The notes below the pieces were generated by a model. The model saw only the letters and a program-made list of their open reading frames with translations. It did not search any database and had not been told where the DNA came from. This document shows, one piece after another, positions 25,976-35,404 of a DNA stretch of 64,000 nucleotides. Source of the stretch: Rhizobium sp. CIAT894 (GTDB lineage Bacteria; Pseudomonadota; Alphaproteobacteria; Rhizobiales; Rhizobiaceae); contig NZ_CP020952.1 in the NCBI RefSeq assembly GCF_000172795.2, forward strand, positions 310,001-374,000, in the 5' to 3' direction. Both the position numbers and the translations under genes were made by a program. Position 1 is the first letter of the stretch, and each line of letters begins with the position of its first letter.

Positions 25976-26806
25976 ATGAAACGGATCGCTGTGACGGGTG
26001 CTGCCGGACGGGTTGGAACGCTGCTGCGCCCGCTGCTTCGCGCGCACGCCGAATACGTCAGCCTGATCGATCTGCAGGAGCCTGCCGGGCTTGGCGAAAA
26101 CGAGACGTTCGTAAGGGCCGATCTTACAAAGCTTGACGAGGCAACGGCTGCATTGAAGCATATCGACGGCGTCGTTCATCTCGCCGGCATCGCAAGCGGC
26201 ATCGACATGAATGCCATTCTGCACGCAAATGTGCTTGGAACCTACAATCTCTACGAAGCCGCGCGAGCCAACGGAGTCCAGCGGGTCGTCTATGCATCGA
26301 GCAACCATGCGACCGGCTTCTATCCGCGTGGAGAAATCATCTCGCCGCTCGATCCCATGCGCCCCGACAGCCCATACGGGCTTTCCAAATGCTGGGGCGA
26401 ACTGGTGGCGGGGCTCTACTACGACACCTCGGGCATTCGCTCTCTTTCCATCCGTATCGGCAATGCCGGCACCTATCCCAACAGCGAGCGATCGGTTGCG
26501 ATCTGGATCAGCGCGCGGGATCTGGCGCAACTGGTGCGGATCGGGCTCATTCACCCGCTGATCGCCGCGACAGTCGTCTATGGCGTTTCCGATACGGACG
26601 AGAAATGGTGGGACAACGATCTGGCGACGAGGCTCGGCTACCGGCCGCAGGACCGGCCGCGCGATCACGCCCGCATCGAACAGGGATCGGAAGGGCCGGT
26701 CGCGCTTGCGTTCCAGGGCGGCGGCTTCTGCGAGATCAATCATGACGGCACCATCCGCATGCGTGACGCCGAAGGTTTGGCCAAGAGCCTGGAGGCGGCT
26801 GAATGA
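25976..26806 (+). CDS. NAD-dependent epimerase/dehydratase family protein, probable uronate dehydrogenase
   Basis: A 276-residue Rossmann-fold enzyme with NAD-binding motif TGAAGRVG (7-14) and catalytic Ser-Tyr-Lys (Ser108/109; Tyr134 and Lys138 in YGLSK). The segments GTYNLYEAARANG, YASSNHATGFYP, ISARDLAQLV and KWWDND follow the Agrobacterium uronate dehydrogenase as I remember it (NLYEAAR, ASSNHTIGYYP, WWDN). That enzyme oxidises D-galacturonate or D-glucuronate with NAD+ to the aldaro-lactone. ATG 25976 has GGGAGGAAG upstream; an in-frame ATG at 25961 overlaps that site. Its stop overlaps the lactonase start. Confidence 0.85.
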   Translation: MKRIAVTGAAGRVGTLLRPLLRAHAEYVSLIDLQEPAGLGENETFVRADLTKLDEATAALKHIDGVVHLAGIASGIDMNAILHANVLGTYNLYEAARANGVQRVVYASSNHATGFYPRGEIISPLDPMRPDSPYGLSKCWGELVAGLYYDTSGIRSLSIRIGNAGTYPNSERSVAIWISARDLAQLVRIGLIHPLIAATVVYGVSDTDEKWWDNDLATRLGYRPQDRPRDHARIEQGSEGPVALAFQGGGFCEINHDGTIRMRDAEGLAKSLEAAE

Positions 26807-27678
26807 CGGCGCCTCGGATCATCCGCCCGGACATTCGTTCCGTGATCCAGCAACCGCTGACGGTCGGTGAATCGCCGGTATGGGACGATGAGACCGGCAC
26901 GCTGTGGTTCGTCGATATCCTGGCGCCGGCGGTTGTGCGGCTGTCGGCCTCGGGACAAATTGATCGCTTCGACATGCCGGCCGCAATCGGTTGTCTCGGG
27001 CTTTGCCGCGATCACAGGATCGTCGTCGGCCTCCAGACGGGCGTCCATCTCTTCGATCCTGTCTCCGGCGATATCGATTTTTTGTGCGACCCGGTCGGGC
27101 GCGATATGAATGGCCGCCTCAATGACGGCAAAATCGGCCCCGACGGCTGCTTCTGGGTCGGCTCGATCAGCGAAGCCAAGCCGCAGGTGAGTGACGCTGC
27201 ACTTTTCCGCGTCGGGGCCGATGGCAGCACGCGGACCGTCGCCACGGGGCTGACAAGTTCCAACGGCCTCGCCTGGTCGCCGGACGGCCGGCGGATGTAT
27301 CACTCCGACAGCCGCCAATGTTTCCTGCAGGCATTCGACTTCGATCCCGAGACGGGCAGCCTCGGCGAAGGACGTCGCCTGCGCGGCTTCACCGAAGATG
27401 AGGGGCGCCCGGACGGAGCCGCCATCGATCGCGACGGGTTTTACTGGAGCGCCGGCGTCTCGGCCGGCCGCCTCAACCGCATATCGCGCGAAGGCGAAAT
27501 CGTCGAGATTTACATTCTGCCGATCCCGGCACCGACGATGCCGTGTTTCGGGGGGCCGGATCTCCGGACCCTCTTCGTCACCAGCCTGTCGACGGACCGC
27601 ACCGGCCGTTTCGAGGCGGGCACGGTCATCGCCTTCGATTTGGATGCGGAGGGGCTGCCGCCCTTCCGCTTCGGATGA
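26803..27678 (+). CDS. SMP-30/gluconolactonase family lactonase
   Basis: A 291-residue six-bladed beta-propeller lactonase. Metal-binding residues are in place: Glu23 (VGESPVWDDE), Asn in MNGRLNDGKIGPDG, Asn in SSNGLAWSPDG and Asp in GRPDGAAIDRDGFYW. These enzymes hydrolyse sugar-acid lactones. ATG 26803 overlaps the stop of the uronate dehydrogenase (ATGA), so the enzyme probably opens the aldaro-lactone that the dehydrogenase produces. Confidence 0.92.
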   Translation: MTAPRIIRPDIRSVIQQPLTVGESPVWDDETGTLWFVDILAPAVVRLSASGQIDRFDMPAAIGCLGLCRDHRIVVGLQTGVHLFDPVSGDIDFLCDPVGRDMNGRLNDGKIGPDGCFWVGSISEAKPQVSDAALFRVGADGSTRTVATGLTSSNGLAWSPDGRRMYHSDSRQCFLQAFDFDPETGSLGEGRRLRGFTEDEGRPDGAAIDRDGFYWSAGVSAGRLNRISREGEIVEIYILPIPAPTMPCFGGPDLRTLFVTSLSTDRTGRFEAGTVIAFDLDAEGLPPFRFG

Positions 27679-27714
27679 CGATCATTTGGATGGAAAGCAA
27701 ACGGGGAAAGAAAA

Positions 27715-28665
27715 ATGAGCATCGCGATCATGCGCAAGGCGCTCACGGGCGTGTCGGGCGTTCCCGTCACGGCCTATAACGGTAAAGGCGAAGTCGAACC
27801 GCGGGTGACCGCCAAGGTCTATGCGCGGGTGGCGGCGGCCGGCATCCACAACATTGTCGCTGCCGGCAATACCGGCGAATTCTATGCGCTGACGCCGCAG
27901 GAGATCCGGATCGTCCACGAGGCGGCGGTTTCAGGCGTTGGCGGCCGGGCGCCGGTGACGGCGGCGATCGGCCGGTCGCTGCGCGAGGCGATCGGCATGG
28001 CCAGGGATGCGGCCGCGATCGGCGCATCCGCCGTGATGTCGCATCAACCCGTCGATCCTTTCGCGGCACCTTCGGCCCAGATCGGCTATTTCTGCAATCT
28101 AGCCGATGCATCCACCGTGCCGCTCGTCGCCTATGTCAGGGCCGAGGGTTTCGGTGTCGAGGATATCGTCCGCCTCGCAAACCACGGCAATATTGCCGGC
28201 ATCAAGTTTGCCACAACAGATCTGATGCTGCTGTCACGAGCAATCCCGGCCGCCGATCCGGCCGGTGCGTTGTTCGTCTGCGGCCTGGCGGAGAGCTGGG
28301 CGCCGACATTCACCGCGGCCGGCGCGCGCGGCTTCACATCGGGCCTCGTCAACGTCGCGCCGAAACTGTCGCTTGCCGTCCACGAAGCGCTTGAGAAAGG
28401 CGACTTCGGTGCGGCGAGAGCAATCGTCAACAAGCTCGAACCCTTCGAGCGGATGCGCACCAAATTCCGCAACGGCGCGAACGTGACCGTCGTGAAAGAG
28501 GCCGTCACCTATTCCGGCCTCGATGTCGGCCCGGTGCGCGTGCCGGGATTGCCGCGGCTCGATGCACATGATCGCGAGGAATTGCATCGGTTGCTACAAG
28601 CCTGGCAGGCCGGCGGCGACATTCAGGTCCAAGCGGACGAAGAGTCCATAAAGGCAGCCGGCTGA
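27715..28665 (+). CDS. Dihydrodipicolinate synthase family protein, probable 5-keto-4-deoxyglucarate dehydratase-like (KdgD)
   Basis: A 316-residue member of the DapA superfamily. Carboxylate-binding motif GNTGE at 51-55, Tyr140 (VPLVAYVR) and Schiff-base Lys164 (AGIKFATTD). The C-terminal DVGPVRVPGLPRLDAHDREE resembles the tail of KdgD (DAGPVRAP...LTADEYE), unlike DapA. KdgD converts 5-keto-4-deoxy-glucarate to 2-oxoglutarate semialdehyde plus CO2 and water. Context with uronate dehydrogenase and lactonase supports this; an aldolase on another 2-keto-3-deoxy acid remains possible. It starts 36 bases after the lactonase. Confidence 0.82.
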   Translation: MSIAIMRKALTGVSGVPVTAYNGKGEVEPRVTAKVYARVAAAGIHNIVAAGNTGEFYALTPQEIRIVHEAAVSGVGGRAPVTAAIGRSLREAIGMARDAAAIGASAVMSHQPVDPFAAPSAQIGYFCNLADASTVPLVAYVRAEGFGVEDIVRLANHGNIAGIKFATTDLMLLSRAIPAADPAGALFVCGLAESWAPTFTAAGARGFTSGLVNVAPKLSLAVHEALEKGDFGAARAIVNKLEPFERMRTKFRNGANVTVVKEAVTYSGLDVGPVRVPGLPRLDAHDREELHRLLQAWQAGGDIQVQADEESIKAAG

Positions 28666-28733
28666 GCCGGCAAGAATTTCCACAAGCAACAGGCGTGGGG
28701 GATGGCCGCGCCACAGGATTGGGAGGTCTAGAG

Positions 28734-30320
28734 ATGCTAAAACAGCTACTGACAACGATCGCGATTACCGGTGCTCTGATGACGACGCAGCCTGCCTGGG
28801 CGGCATCGCCGCCAAATATGCTGGTGATCGGGACGAATCTCACCGGGATCCGCACGCTCGATCCGGCCCAGAACAACGCCCGCACGGTCTCCGAGCTGAT
28901 CTCGAATCTCTACGACAATCTCGTGCAGCTGTCGCCTGACGATCTCAAGACGCTGAAGCCAATGCTTGCGACGCAATGGAGCGTCTCGGACGACGGCAAG
29001 ATCATTACGCTGACCTTGCGCGACGACGCCGTCTTCCAGAGCGGCAACAAGGTGACCGCCGAGGATGCGGCCTGGTCGATTCAGCGCGTCATCAAGATGG
29101 GTCAGGTCGGCTCCACCGATGTGGCGCTCTGGGGCTTCAAGCCCGACAATGTCGAAAAACTCGTCCGCGCCAGGGACGAACACACGCTGGAGATCGAGCT
29201 GCCGCAGGCTGTCAATACCGATCTGGTGCTCTATTCGCTGGCAGGCTCGTCGCTCGGCATCGTCGACAAGAAGACGGTGCTGTCGCATGAAGCGAACGGC
29301 GATTTCGGCGGCGCCTGGCTTTCCGCCAATTCCGCCGGCAGCGGACCGTTCAGCCTGGCGCAATGGCGGCCGAACGATGTGGCGATCTTCAATGCGCAGC
29401 CGAAATATTGGGGCGGCAAGCCTGAAATGGCCCGCGTCGTCGCCCGCCATATCCCGGAATCCGGCAATCTCCGGCTTCAGCTCGAAGCAGGCGACGTCGA
29501 TGTCGGCCAGTATGTGGCAAGTGGCGATCTCGATGCGCTCGCCACCAATAAGGATATGGTGATCGAGAACGTGCCGGGTCTCGGCTTCTACTACATCGCC
29601 CTCAACCAGAAAGATCCGGACCTGCAGAAGCCGAAGGTCCGAGAGGCCTTCCAGCACGCCTTCGACTGGAAGGCGATCTCCGGTAACATCATGCGTTATA
29701 CCGGCTTTCCCTGGCAGTCGATGATCCCGCGCGGGATGATCGGCGCGCCCGGCGAAGCGGCGGCTCGTTATGATTACGACCCCGCCAAGGCCAAGCAGCT
29801 GCTGGCGGAGGCCGGATATCCCAACGGCCTGAAGAAGGTGCTCAATCCCTCGGGAGCCCCGACCCTGCCCTTCGCAGAAGCGCTGCAGGCGAGTGCGCGC
29901 GCCGCCGGTTTCGATCTCGATCTCGTGCCCGGCGAATTCACGCCCGCCTTCCGCGAGCGCAAATTCGAAGTGCTGCTCGGCAATTCCGGCGCCCGCCTGC
30001 CCGATCCCTTCGCTGTCGCCACGCAATATGCCTTCAACCCCGACAATAGCGACGAGGCGCGCCTCGGCAGCTATTATCTCTGGCGGACGGGCATGAAGGT
30101 GGACGAGCTCAACACGCTCATCGACCAATCGATGCGGGAGCGCGACACGGAAAAGCGCACCGACATCTTCAAGAAGATGGACGGCATCTATTCCGGCATG
30201 GCTTCGCCGCTCGTCATCTTCTTCCAGCGAACCGACCCCTATGTCATGCGCGCCAACGTCAAGGGTTATCACGGCCATACGACCTGGTCGACGCGCTGGC
30301 ATGACGTGACCAAGGAGTAG
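28734..30320 (+). CDS. ABC transporter substrate-binding protein, family 5
   Basis: A 528-residue periplasmic receptor with a Sec signal peptide (MLKQLLTTIAITGALMTTQ, cut after AWA near residue 23). Family 5 pattern: DPAQNNARTVSELISNLYDN (about 40-60) and GNKVTAEDAAWSIQRVIKMG. The size equals DppA/OppA. Start at ATG 28734 after GGGAGG. It belongs to a second importer in the same region and differs in length, leader type and sequence from the receptor at 22998-24938, so the two probably take different ligands. Confidence 0.92.
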   Translation: MLKQLLTTIAITGALMTTQPAWAASPPNMLVIGTNLTGIRTLDPAQNNARTVSELISNLYDNLVQLSPDDLKTLKPMLATQWSVSDDGKIITLTLRDDAVFQSGNKVTAEDAAWSIQRVIKMGQVGSTDVALWGFKPDNVEKLVRARDEHTLEIELPQAVNTDLVLYSLAGSSLGIVDKKTVLSHEANGDFGGAWLSANSAGSGPFSLAQWRPNDVAIFNAQPKYWGGKPEMARVVARHIPESGNLRLQLEAGDVDVGQYVASGDLDALATNKDMVIENVPGLGFYYIALNQKDPDLQKPKVREAFQHAFDWKAISGNIMRYTGFPWQSMIPRGMIGAPGEAAARYDYDPAKAKQLLAEAGYPNGLKKVLNPSGAPTLPFAEALQASARAAGFDLDLVPGEFTPAFRERKFEVLLGNSGARLPDPFAVATQYAFNPDNSDEARLGSYYLWRTGMKVDELNTLIDQSMRERDTEKRTDIFKKMDGIYSGMASPLVIFFQRTDPYVMRANVKGYHGHTTWSTRWHDVTKE

Positions 30321-30325
30321 AGCGC

Positions 30326-31420
30326 GTGGCAAGCGCCGATCTGACATCGAAGCAGGAGAGCCGTCATTCCAGGGCGGGCGGGTTTGCCGATGCGGCCCCG
30401 CACCCCTTGACGAGCCTGTTGCGGCGCCTGGCAGGGCGCGTGGTGGCTATCGTCACCACGCTGCTCGGCCTGCTTTTCCTAACCTTTTCGATGGGCCGTC
30501 TGCTGCCTGCCGATCCGGTACTGGCCATCACCGGGGCGGAGGTCAGCAAGGAGGTCTATGATCGGGTCTATAACGAGTTGGGACTTGGGCAGCCGATCTG
30601 GATGCAGTTCTTCTCCTATGTCGGGAAGGTCGCCACAGGCGATCTCGGCACGGCGGCGACGACGGGCCAGCCGATCCTCACCGATCTGATGACGATCTTT
30701 CCCGCCACGATCGAGCTTGCGATCATTGCCATGATCATCGGCGCCGTCATCGGCATTCCCTTGGGCGTCACGGCTGCGGTGAAGCGCGGAACGATCATCG
30801 ATCATATCGCCCGGATCGTAGCGCTTGCCGGCCACTCCATCCCGATCTTCTGGACCGGGCTGATGGCGCTGTTCATCTTCTATGCCAAGCTCAAGCTCGT
30901 CGGCGCATCCGGCCGGATCGACGTCTTCTACGAGGGCCTCGTCACGCCGATGACCGGCTTTCTGCTGATCGACGCCGCGATACAGGGCCAATGGGACGTT
31001 TTTCACAACGCGCTCGGCCACATCATCCTGCCGGCGGCGATCCTCGGTTATTACTCGGTCGCCTATATCAGCCGCATGTCGCGCAGTTTCATGCTGGAAC
31101 AACTCAGCCAGGAATACATCATCACCGCGCGTGCAAAGGGGCTCGGCACCCGCAAGGTCGTCTGGCGCCATGCCTTCAGAAACATTCGCGTACAATTGCT
31201 GACGATCCTGGCGCTGACGTTCGGCGGGCTGCTCGAAGGCGCGGTGTTGATCGAGACGGTCTTCGGCTGGCCCGGGCTCGGCCAGTATCTCACCCGCGGA
31301 CTGCAGATGAACGACATGAACGTGGTGATGGGTTCGGTGCTGACGATCGGCGCCGTCTTCCTGATCATCAATATCGTGTCCGACGTCCTCTATCGCATCC
31401 TTGATCCGAGAACACGGTGA
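30326..31420 (+). CDS. ABC transporter permease, OppB/DppB type
   Basis: A 364-residue permease with an unusually long polar N-terminus (about 40 residues before the first helix). The conserved DppB opening TFSMGRLLPADPVLAITGAE follows the first helix, and the EAA region reads EYIITARAKGLGTRKVVWRH. The tail DVLYRILDPRTR is standard. The start is GTG 30326 with AAGGAG 8 bases before it, 5 bases after the binding-protein stop. Confidence 0.92.
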   Translation: MASADLTSKQESRHSRAGGFADAAPHPLTSLLRRLAGRVVAIVTTLLGLLFLTFSMGRLLPADPVLAITGAEVSKEVYDRVYNELGLGQPIWMQFFSYVGKVATGDLGTAATTGQPILTDLMTIFPATIELAIIAMIIGAVIGIPLGVTAAVKRGTIIDHIARIVALAGHSIPIFWTGLMALFIFYAKLKLVGASGRIDVFYEGLVTPMTGFLLIDAAIQGQWDVFHNALGHIILPAAILGYYSVAYISRMSRSFMLEQLSQEYIITARAKGLGTRKVVWRHAFRNIRVQLLTILALTFGGLLEGAVLIETVFGWPGLGQYLTRGLQMNDMNVVMGSVLTIGAVFLIINIVSDVLYRILDPRTR

Positions 31421-31424
31421 CGCC

Positions 31425-32360
31425 ATGACGATCTCCACCGAAGACGCAGACAGCACCCATGCTGGCGGCTTTCGCAAATGGCTGCTGGCGCCGGAGCCAC
31501 AGGGCTGGTTTCAGTCGTCGATGCAGCAGATCCATCAGGGCTGGCTGAAGTTCAGCCTGCATCCGCTTGGTCTCGCCGGCCTCGTCATCATCGTGCTCCT
31601 GATCGGGGTGGCGACGGCCGCCCCTCTGCTGACGAGCTACGATCCGATCGTGCAGGACATGGCCGGGCGGCTTGCGCCGCCCTCGGCCGCCCATTGGCTC
31701 GGCACCGACAATTTCGGCCGCGATGTCTTTGCGCGGGTAATCTACGGCGCCCGCACGACGCTCTACATCATCATGCTGGTGACGATCATCGTCGCACCGC
31801 TCGGCCTGCTGATCGGCACCTTCTCCGGCTATTTCGGCGGCATCGTCGATGAAATCCTGATGCGCATCACCGATATCTTCCTCTCCTTCCCCGGGCTGGT
31901 GCTGGCACTCGGTTTTGCCGCAGCCCTCGGCCCCGGTATCACCAACGCGATCATCGCGATCTCGCTGACCGCCTGGCCGCCGATCGCCCGGCTGGCGCGC
32001 GCCGAGACGCTCAGTCTTCGCAAGGCGGATTATATAGCCGCCGTGCGCCTGCAGGGCGCGACGTCAATTGCGATCATCACCCGCCACATCCTGCCGATGT
32101 GCATTCCCTCGGTGATCGTCCGCGTCACCCTCAACATGGCCGGCATCATCATCACTGCGGCCGGCCTCGGCTTTCTCGGCCTCGGCGCGCAGCCACCCTG
32201 GCCGGAATGGGGTTCGATGGCGGCCAGCGGCCGCGAATTCATGCTCGACAGCCCATGGGTGATCGCAGCACCCGGCATTGCCATCGCGCTCGTCAGCCTC
32301 GCCTTCAATCTCGTCGGCGATGCCCTTCGCGACGTGCTCGACCCAAGAGGTTCGGAATGA
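31425..32360 (+). CDS. ABC transporter permease, OppC/DppC type
   Basis: A 311-residue permease. First helix at about 48-70 (LAGLVIIVLLIGVATAAPLL), then the DppC signature HWLGTDNFGRDVFARVIYGAR and the EAA-type segment KADYIAAVRLQGATSIAIIT. The C-terminal [18 protein letters not shown] is typical. ATG 31425 lies 4 bases after the OppB-type stop; a TTG at 31401 would overlap that gene. Coupled downstream to the first ATPase by ATGA. Confidence 0.93.
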   Translation: MTISTEDADSTHAGGFRKWLLAPEPQGWFQSSMQQIHQGWLKFSLHPLGLAGLVIIVLLIGVATAAPLLTSYDPIVQDMAGRLAPPSAAHWLGTDNFGRDVFARVIYGARTTLYIIMLVTIIVAPLGLLIGTFSGYFGGIVDEILMRITDIFLSFPGLVLALGFAAALGPGITNAIIAISLTAWPPIARLARAETLSLRKADYIAAVRLQGATSIAIITRHILPMCIPSVIVRVTLNMAGIIITAAGLGFLGLGAQPPWPEWGSMAASGREFMLDSPWVIAAPGIAIALVSLAFNLVGDALRDVLDPRGSE

Positions 32361-33214
32361 CGGAGCCCCTGATCGATATCCGCAACCTCGAAATCGCCTA
32401 TGGCGGCGGCCACATGCGCGCGGTACGCGGCGTCAGTTTTGCGCTCGGCCAGGAAAAGCTCGGCATCGTCGGTGAATCCGGATCGGGCAAATCCACCGTC
32501 GGCCGGGCGATCATGAAGCTGCTGCCGCCGACCGCAAAGGTCAGCGCCGAGCGGATGCGCTTTCGCGACGTCGACCTCATCACGGCAGACGAACGGAGGA
32601 TGATGACGATCAGGGGGCGGCGGATCGGCCTGATCCTGCAGGACCCGAAATATTCGCTCAATCCGGTCATGCGGATCGGCGAACAGATTGCCGAGACCTA
32701 CCGCTTCCATCATCCAAAGGTAAACAAGGCAAAAACCTACGCCCAGGCGCTCGACATGCTCGAAGCCGTCCAGATCCGCGATCCCGAGCGCGTCGCCCGC
32801 CTCTATCCGCACGAAATATCCGGCGGCATGGGCCAGCGCGTGATGATCGCCATGATGCTGATCGCCGAACCGGAAGTGCTGATCGCCGACGAGCCGACCT
32901 CGGCGCTCGATGTCACGGTCAGGCTGGAGATTCTGGCCCTGCTCGACGAACTCGTTGCCCGCCGCAATCTCGGCCTGATCTTCATCAGTCACGATCTCAA
33001 TCTGATCCGGAATTTCTGCGATCGCGTCCTCATCATGTATGCCGGCCGCGTCGTGGAAGTGCTTGAGGCGCGCGATCTCGACAAGGCCAGACACCCTTAT
33101 ACGCAAGGGTTACTGGCGTCCCTGCCGACGATCGAGGATCCGCCTGCCCGGCTGCCGATCCTGAAGCGCGATCCCGCCTGGCTTGACGACCGCGCATTGG
33201 AGCCGCCGCGATGA
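32357..33214 (+). CDS. ABC transporter ATP-binding protein, DppD type
   Basis: A 285-residue ATPase with Walker [11 protein letters not shown] (about 42-51), signature ISGGMGQR, Walker [13 protein letters not shown] and switch His in FISHDLNLI. The signature has Gly for the usual Arg/Gln at its sixth position (GGMGQR), a common DppD variant. C-terminal oligopeptide-type extension [12 protein letters not shown]. The start overlaps the OppC-type stop (ATGA) and the stop overlaps the next ATPase start (ATGA). Confidence 0.93.
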   Translation: MTEPLIDIRNLEIAYGGGHMRAVRGVSFALGQEKLGIVGESGSGKSTVGRAIMKLLPPTAKVSAERMRFRDVDLITADERRMMTIRGRRIGLILQDPKYSLNPVMRIGEQIAETYRFHHPKVNKAKTYAQALDMLEAVQIRDPERVARLYPHEISGGMGQRVMIAMMLIAEPEVLIADEPTSALDVTVRLEILALLDELVARRNLGLIFISHDLNLIRNFCDRVLIMYAGRVVEVLEARDLDKARHPYTQGLLASLPTIEDPPARLPILKRDPAWLDDRALEPPR

Positions 33215-33954
33215 TCCGGATCGACAATCTCACCATTCGTTTCGCGCACGGCCAAAGGCCTGTTGTCAGAGACGTAAACCTCGTCATCGAAAAAGGGACA
33301 GCGTTCGGCCTGGTCGGCGAATCCGGCTGCGGAAAATCTACCGTCCTCAGAGCTCTCTCCGGCCTCAACGCAAATTATGACGGCCGTATCGAGCTCCAGG
33401 GCGAGATTCTGGAGCGGCAGCGCAGCCGGCCATTCTTCCGCCGGGTACAGATGGTGTTTCAGGACCCCTACGGATCGCTCCACCCTCGCAAAACCGTCCG
33501 CTCGCAGCTCAAGGAACCGCTGCGCAACCAGGGACTGGATACGAACTCCGTCGATGTCGACGCGGTGCTGAGATCGGTCGGCCTCGATCCGGCGCTGAGC
33601 CACAGATTTCCGCACCAGCTCTCCGGCGGGCAGCGCCAGCGCGTGGCGATCGCCCGAGCCTTGATGCTCAACCCGGACGTCCTGATTCTGGACGAACCGA
33701 CATCGGCGCTCGATGTGTCGGTGCAGGCCGAAATCCTCAATCTCCTGCAGGATCTGCGCAAAGAGCGCGGCCTGACCTACCTCCTCGTCAGCCATGATCT
33801 GGCCGTCGTCTCCCACATGTGCGGCCGCGTCGCCATCATGGAAGCGGGCGAGATCGTCGAACAGGTCGATATCGAGGCATTGCGAAAGGGCGCCGTCGAA
33901 CATCCCTATTCGCAGCGCCTGCTGCGGGCGAGCCGGATGTACGGGAGGGCATAA
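33211..33954 (+). CDS. ABC transporter ATP-binding protein, DppF type
   Basis: A 247-residue second ATPase of the importer: Walker A GESGCGKSTV (about 37-46), signature LSGGQRQR, Walker [12 protein letters not shown], switch His in LLVSHDLAVV. It is shorter than typical DppF (about 320) because the C-terminal extension stops soon after HPYSQRLLRASRMYG. It is the last gene of the rightward uronate operon, which thus contains a complete five-gene importer, in contrast to the leftward operon with its fused ATPase. Confidence 0.93.
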   Translation: MIRIDNLTIRFAHGQRPVVRDVNLVIEKGTAFGLVGESGCGKSTVLRALSGLNANYDGRIELQGEILERQRSRPFFRRVQMVFQDPYGSLHPRKTVRSQLKEPLRNQGLDTNSVDVDAVLRSVGLDPALSHRFPHQLSGGQRQRVAIARALMLNPDVLILDEPTSALDVSVQAEILNLLQDLRKERGLTYLLVSHDLAVVSHMCGRVAIMEAGEIVEQVDIEALRKGAVEHPYSQRLLRASRMYGRA

Positions 33955-33977
33955 CCGCTACCGGCACGCCCCGGCGT

Positions 33978-35066
33978 CTATTTCCAGCTGGTATAATCGG
34001 CAGCAACGCAACCAAACGGTGCGCGTTCCTGAGCAAACCGGTTCTTCAACTGCTCGCATCCCCACTCGTTCAGCGGCGCCGGCATGAGATTGTTGATGTC
34101 CATGCCAGGCGATTGGAATTGCGTCGAGGAACTCGTGACGTACCAAAGCCAGAAGCCGACCACACCGACGGCGATCAGAAGCAACACACCGAAGAAAAGC
34201 TTCAGCCGCTTCCAGACCGATACCGTCCTTATCGGTTCTTCGATCAACATCGGCCCACTCGGATCGCCGTCCCGCCGATATGGCGCAAGAGCCGCGGTGC
34301 GCTCGGCATCGGTCAGCTCAACGCGCTGCAGACGATCGTCCAGAAGCACCGGCAGGGCTGTGTTGCCGTGCCTGACGGCCAGCCCGATAGCCTTGCCGTT
34401 GGCTTCACCGACGATCAGCGGCTCCTGTCCACTCTTCATGCGCGTATAAGCCGATCGCCCCGTTTTGTCGGCGGCAATCTTGTCATTGTAGGTGATGGAG
34501 AGAACGCCGCGTTTGCGGTCGAATGCACCGATCTCGACCGGGACGGGGATCAGCCTGGCAGGCCGGCGCAACTGTCCCTTGACCCGCCAAATGCGGAGAC
34601 CGAGAAAAATCGTTCCCAGGCTCGTGCCGCCAAGCAGGAGGACGAATAGAGTGAGCGTGATGATCCTGTTCCAGAGCATGTCCAGACCCAGGCTTATCGT
34701 CGCGAGTTCCGGATGATCGGCCGAAATCACAAGATCGGTTTCATAGTCGCCGGTGTGGAAATCGACGAACATCACCTCGACCTCGGTGTCGTAGTTTCGC
34801 CCACCGTAGCTGTAGACAAGGCGTGCCTCGCAGTCCGTGAAGACTGCCTTGCGTGTCGTGCATCGCCCGTTTTGCACGTCGCCATCTTCGAGCACCAAGG
34901 GGTTCTGGCTGATCTGGAAATCACGGATCACCCCCGGGGCTTCCCAGACGAATAGAAAGACAGCCAGTGCCAGGATTACAGGCGTTGACCAGAAGTAAGC
35001 GTTCGGCGTGGAAATGACGTCGCGCGCCAATGAAAGCGGGCGACTTGGAAGAACAAGCGAAGTCAA
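33978..35066 (-). CDS. Membrane protein of unknown function, DUF3592-like layout
   Basis: A 362-residue protein I do not firmly recognise. One membrane helix at about 28-44, then an exported domain of about 85 residues with paired cysteines (GRCTTRKAVFTDCEARLVYSY, cysteines near 67 and 78), a second helix at about 133-157, a cytoplasmic charged region, a third helix near 290-312, and a tail ending CEQLKNRF...APFGCVAADYTSWK. The helix-exported beta domain-helix arrangement recalls DUF3592 proteins, unverified. It converges with the ABC operon and is monocistronic. Confidence 0.75.
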   Translation of the reverse strand: MTSLVLPSRPLSLARDVISTPNAYFWSTPVILALAVFLFVWEAPGVIRDFQISQNPLVLEDGDVQNGRCTTRKAVFTDCEARLVYSYGGRNYDTEVEVMFVDFHTGDYETDLVISADHPELATISLGLDMLWNRIITLTLFVLLLGGTSLGTIFLGLRIWRVKGQLRRPARLIPVPVEIGAFDRKRGVLSITYNDKIAADKTGRSAYTRMKSGQEPLIVGEANGKAIGLAVRHGNTALPVLLDDRLQRVELTDAERTAALAPYRRDGDPSGPMLIEEPIRTVSVWKRLKLFFGVLLLIAVGVVGFWLWYVTSSSTQFQSPGMDINNLMPAPLNEWGCEQLKNRFAQERAPFGCVAADYTSWK

Positions 35067-35404
35067 TGGGCGCGGCCCCCTCGAGTGACAGCGCAGCGCG
35101 CCGGTAAAGCTTCAAACAGCGGCCAATGATCAACGAGCGGAGTTGACGTCATTGCGACCAGACTGCACAATCCCCTTGTGCGATACCGATCTACAACCTG
35201 AGGCGGGCGATCGGCAATCCCTATCGGCACGCGTAAGCAGCATTGGCGCGTTGAATCCTGTCGATAAGCGAGTATGCCGTGCCGGTTGCAAGTCCGAACG
35301 CTTCCCATGCGGAACCAAATCGCCGCCGAACGATTACCATGACAGCCGTCGTCCGCCTTGATTGGCTGCGCCGTGATGCTGATGTTCCCCTGAGAGTGAC
35401 TGGC
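35067..35404. other. Gap between two divergent envelope genes
   Basis: These 338 bases should hold the promoters of the membrane protein to the left and the secreted protein to the right. The right-hand reading frame stays open back to 35279 but without a ribosome site. I see no operator, hairpin or additional gene. Confidence 0.35.

Noticed and set aside
28746..30347. 533-codon open frame antisense to the family-5 binding protein
   Set aside because: Opposite strand of an unambiguous gene with signal peptide and ribosome site; no motif in the antisense product.
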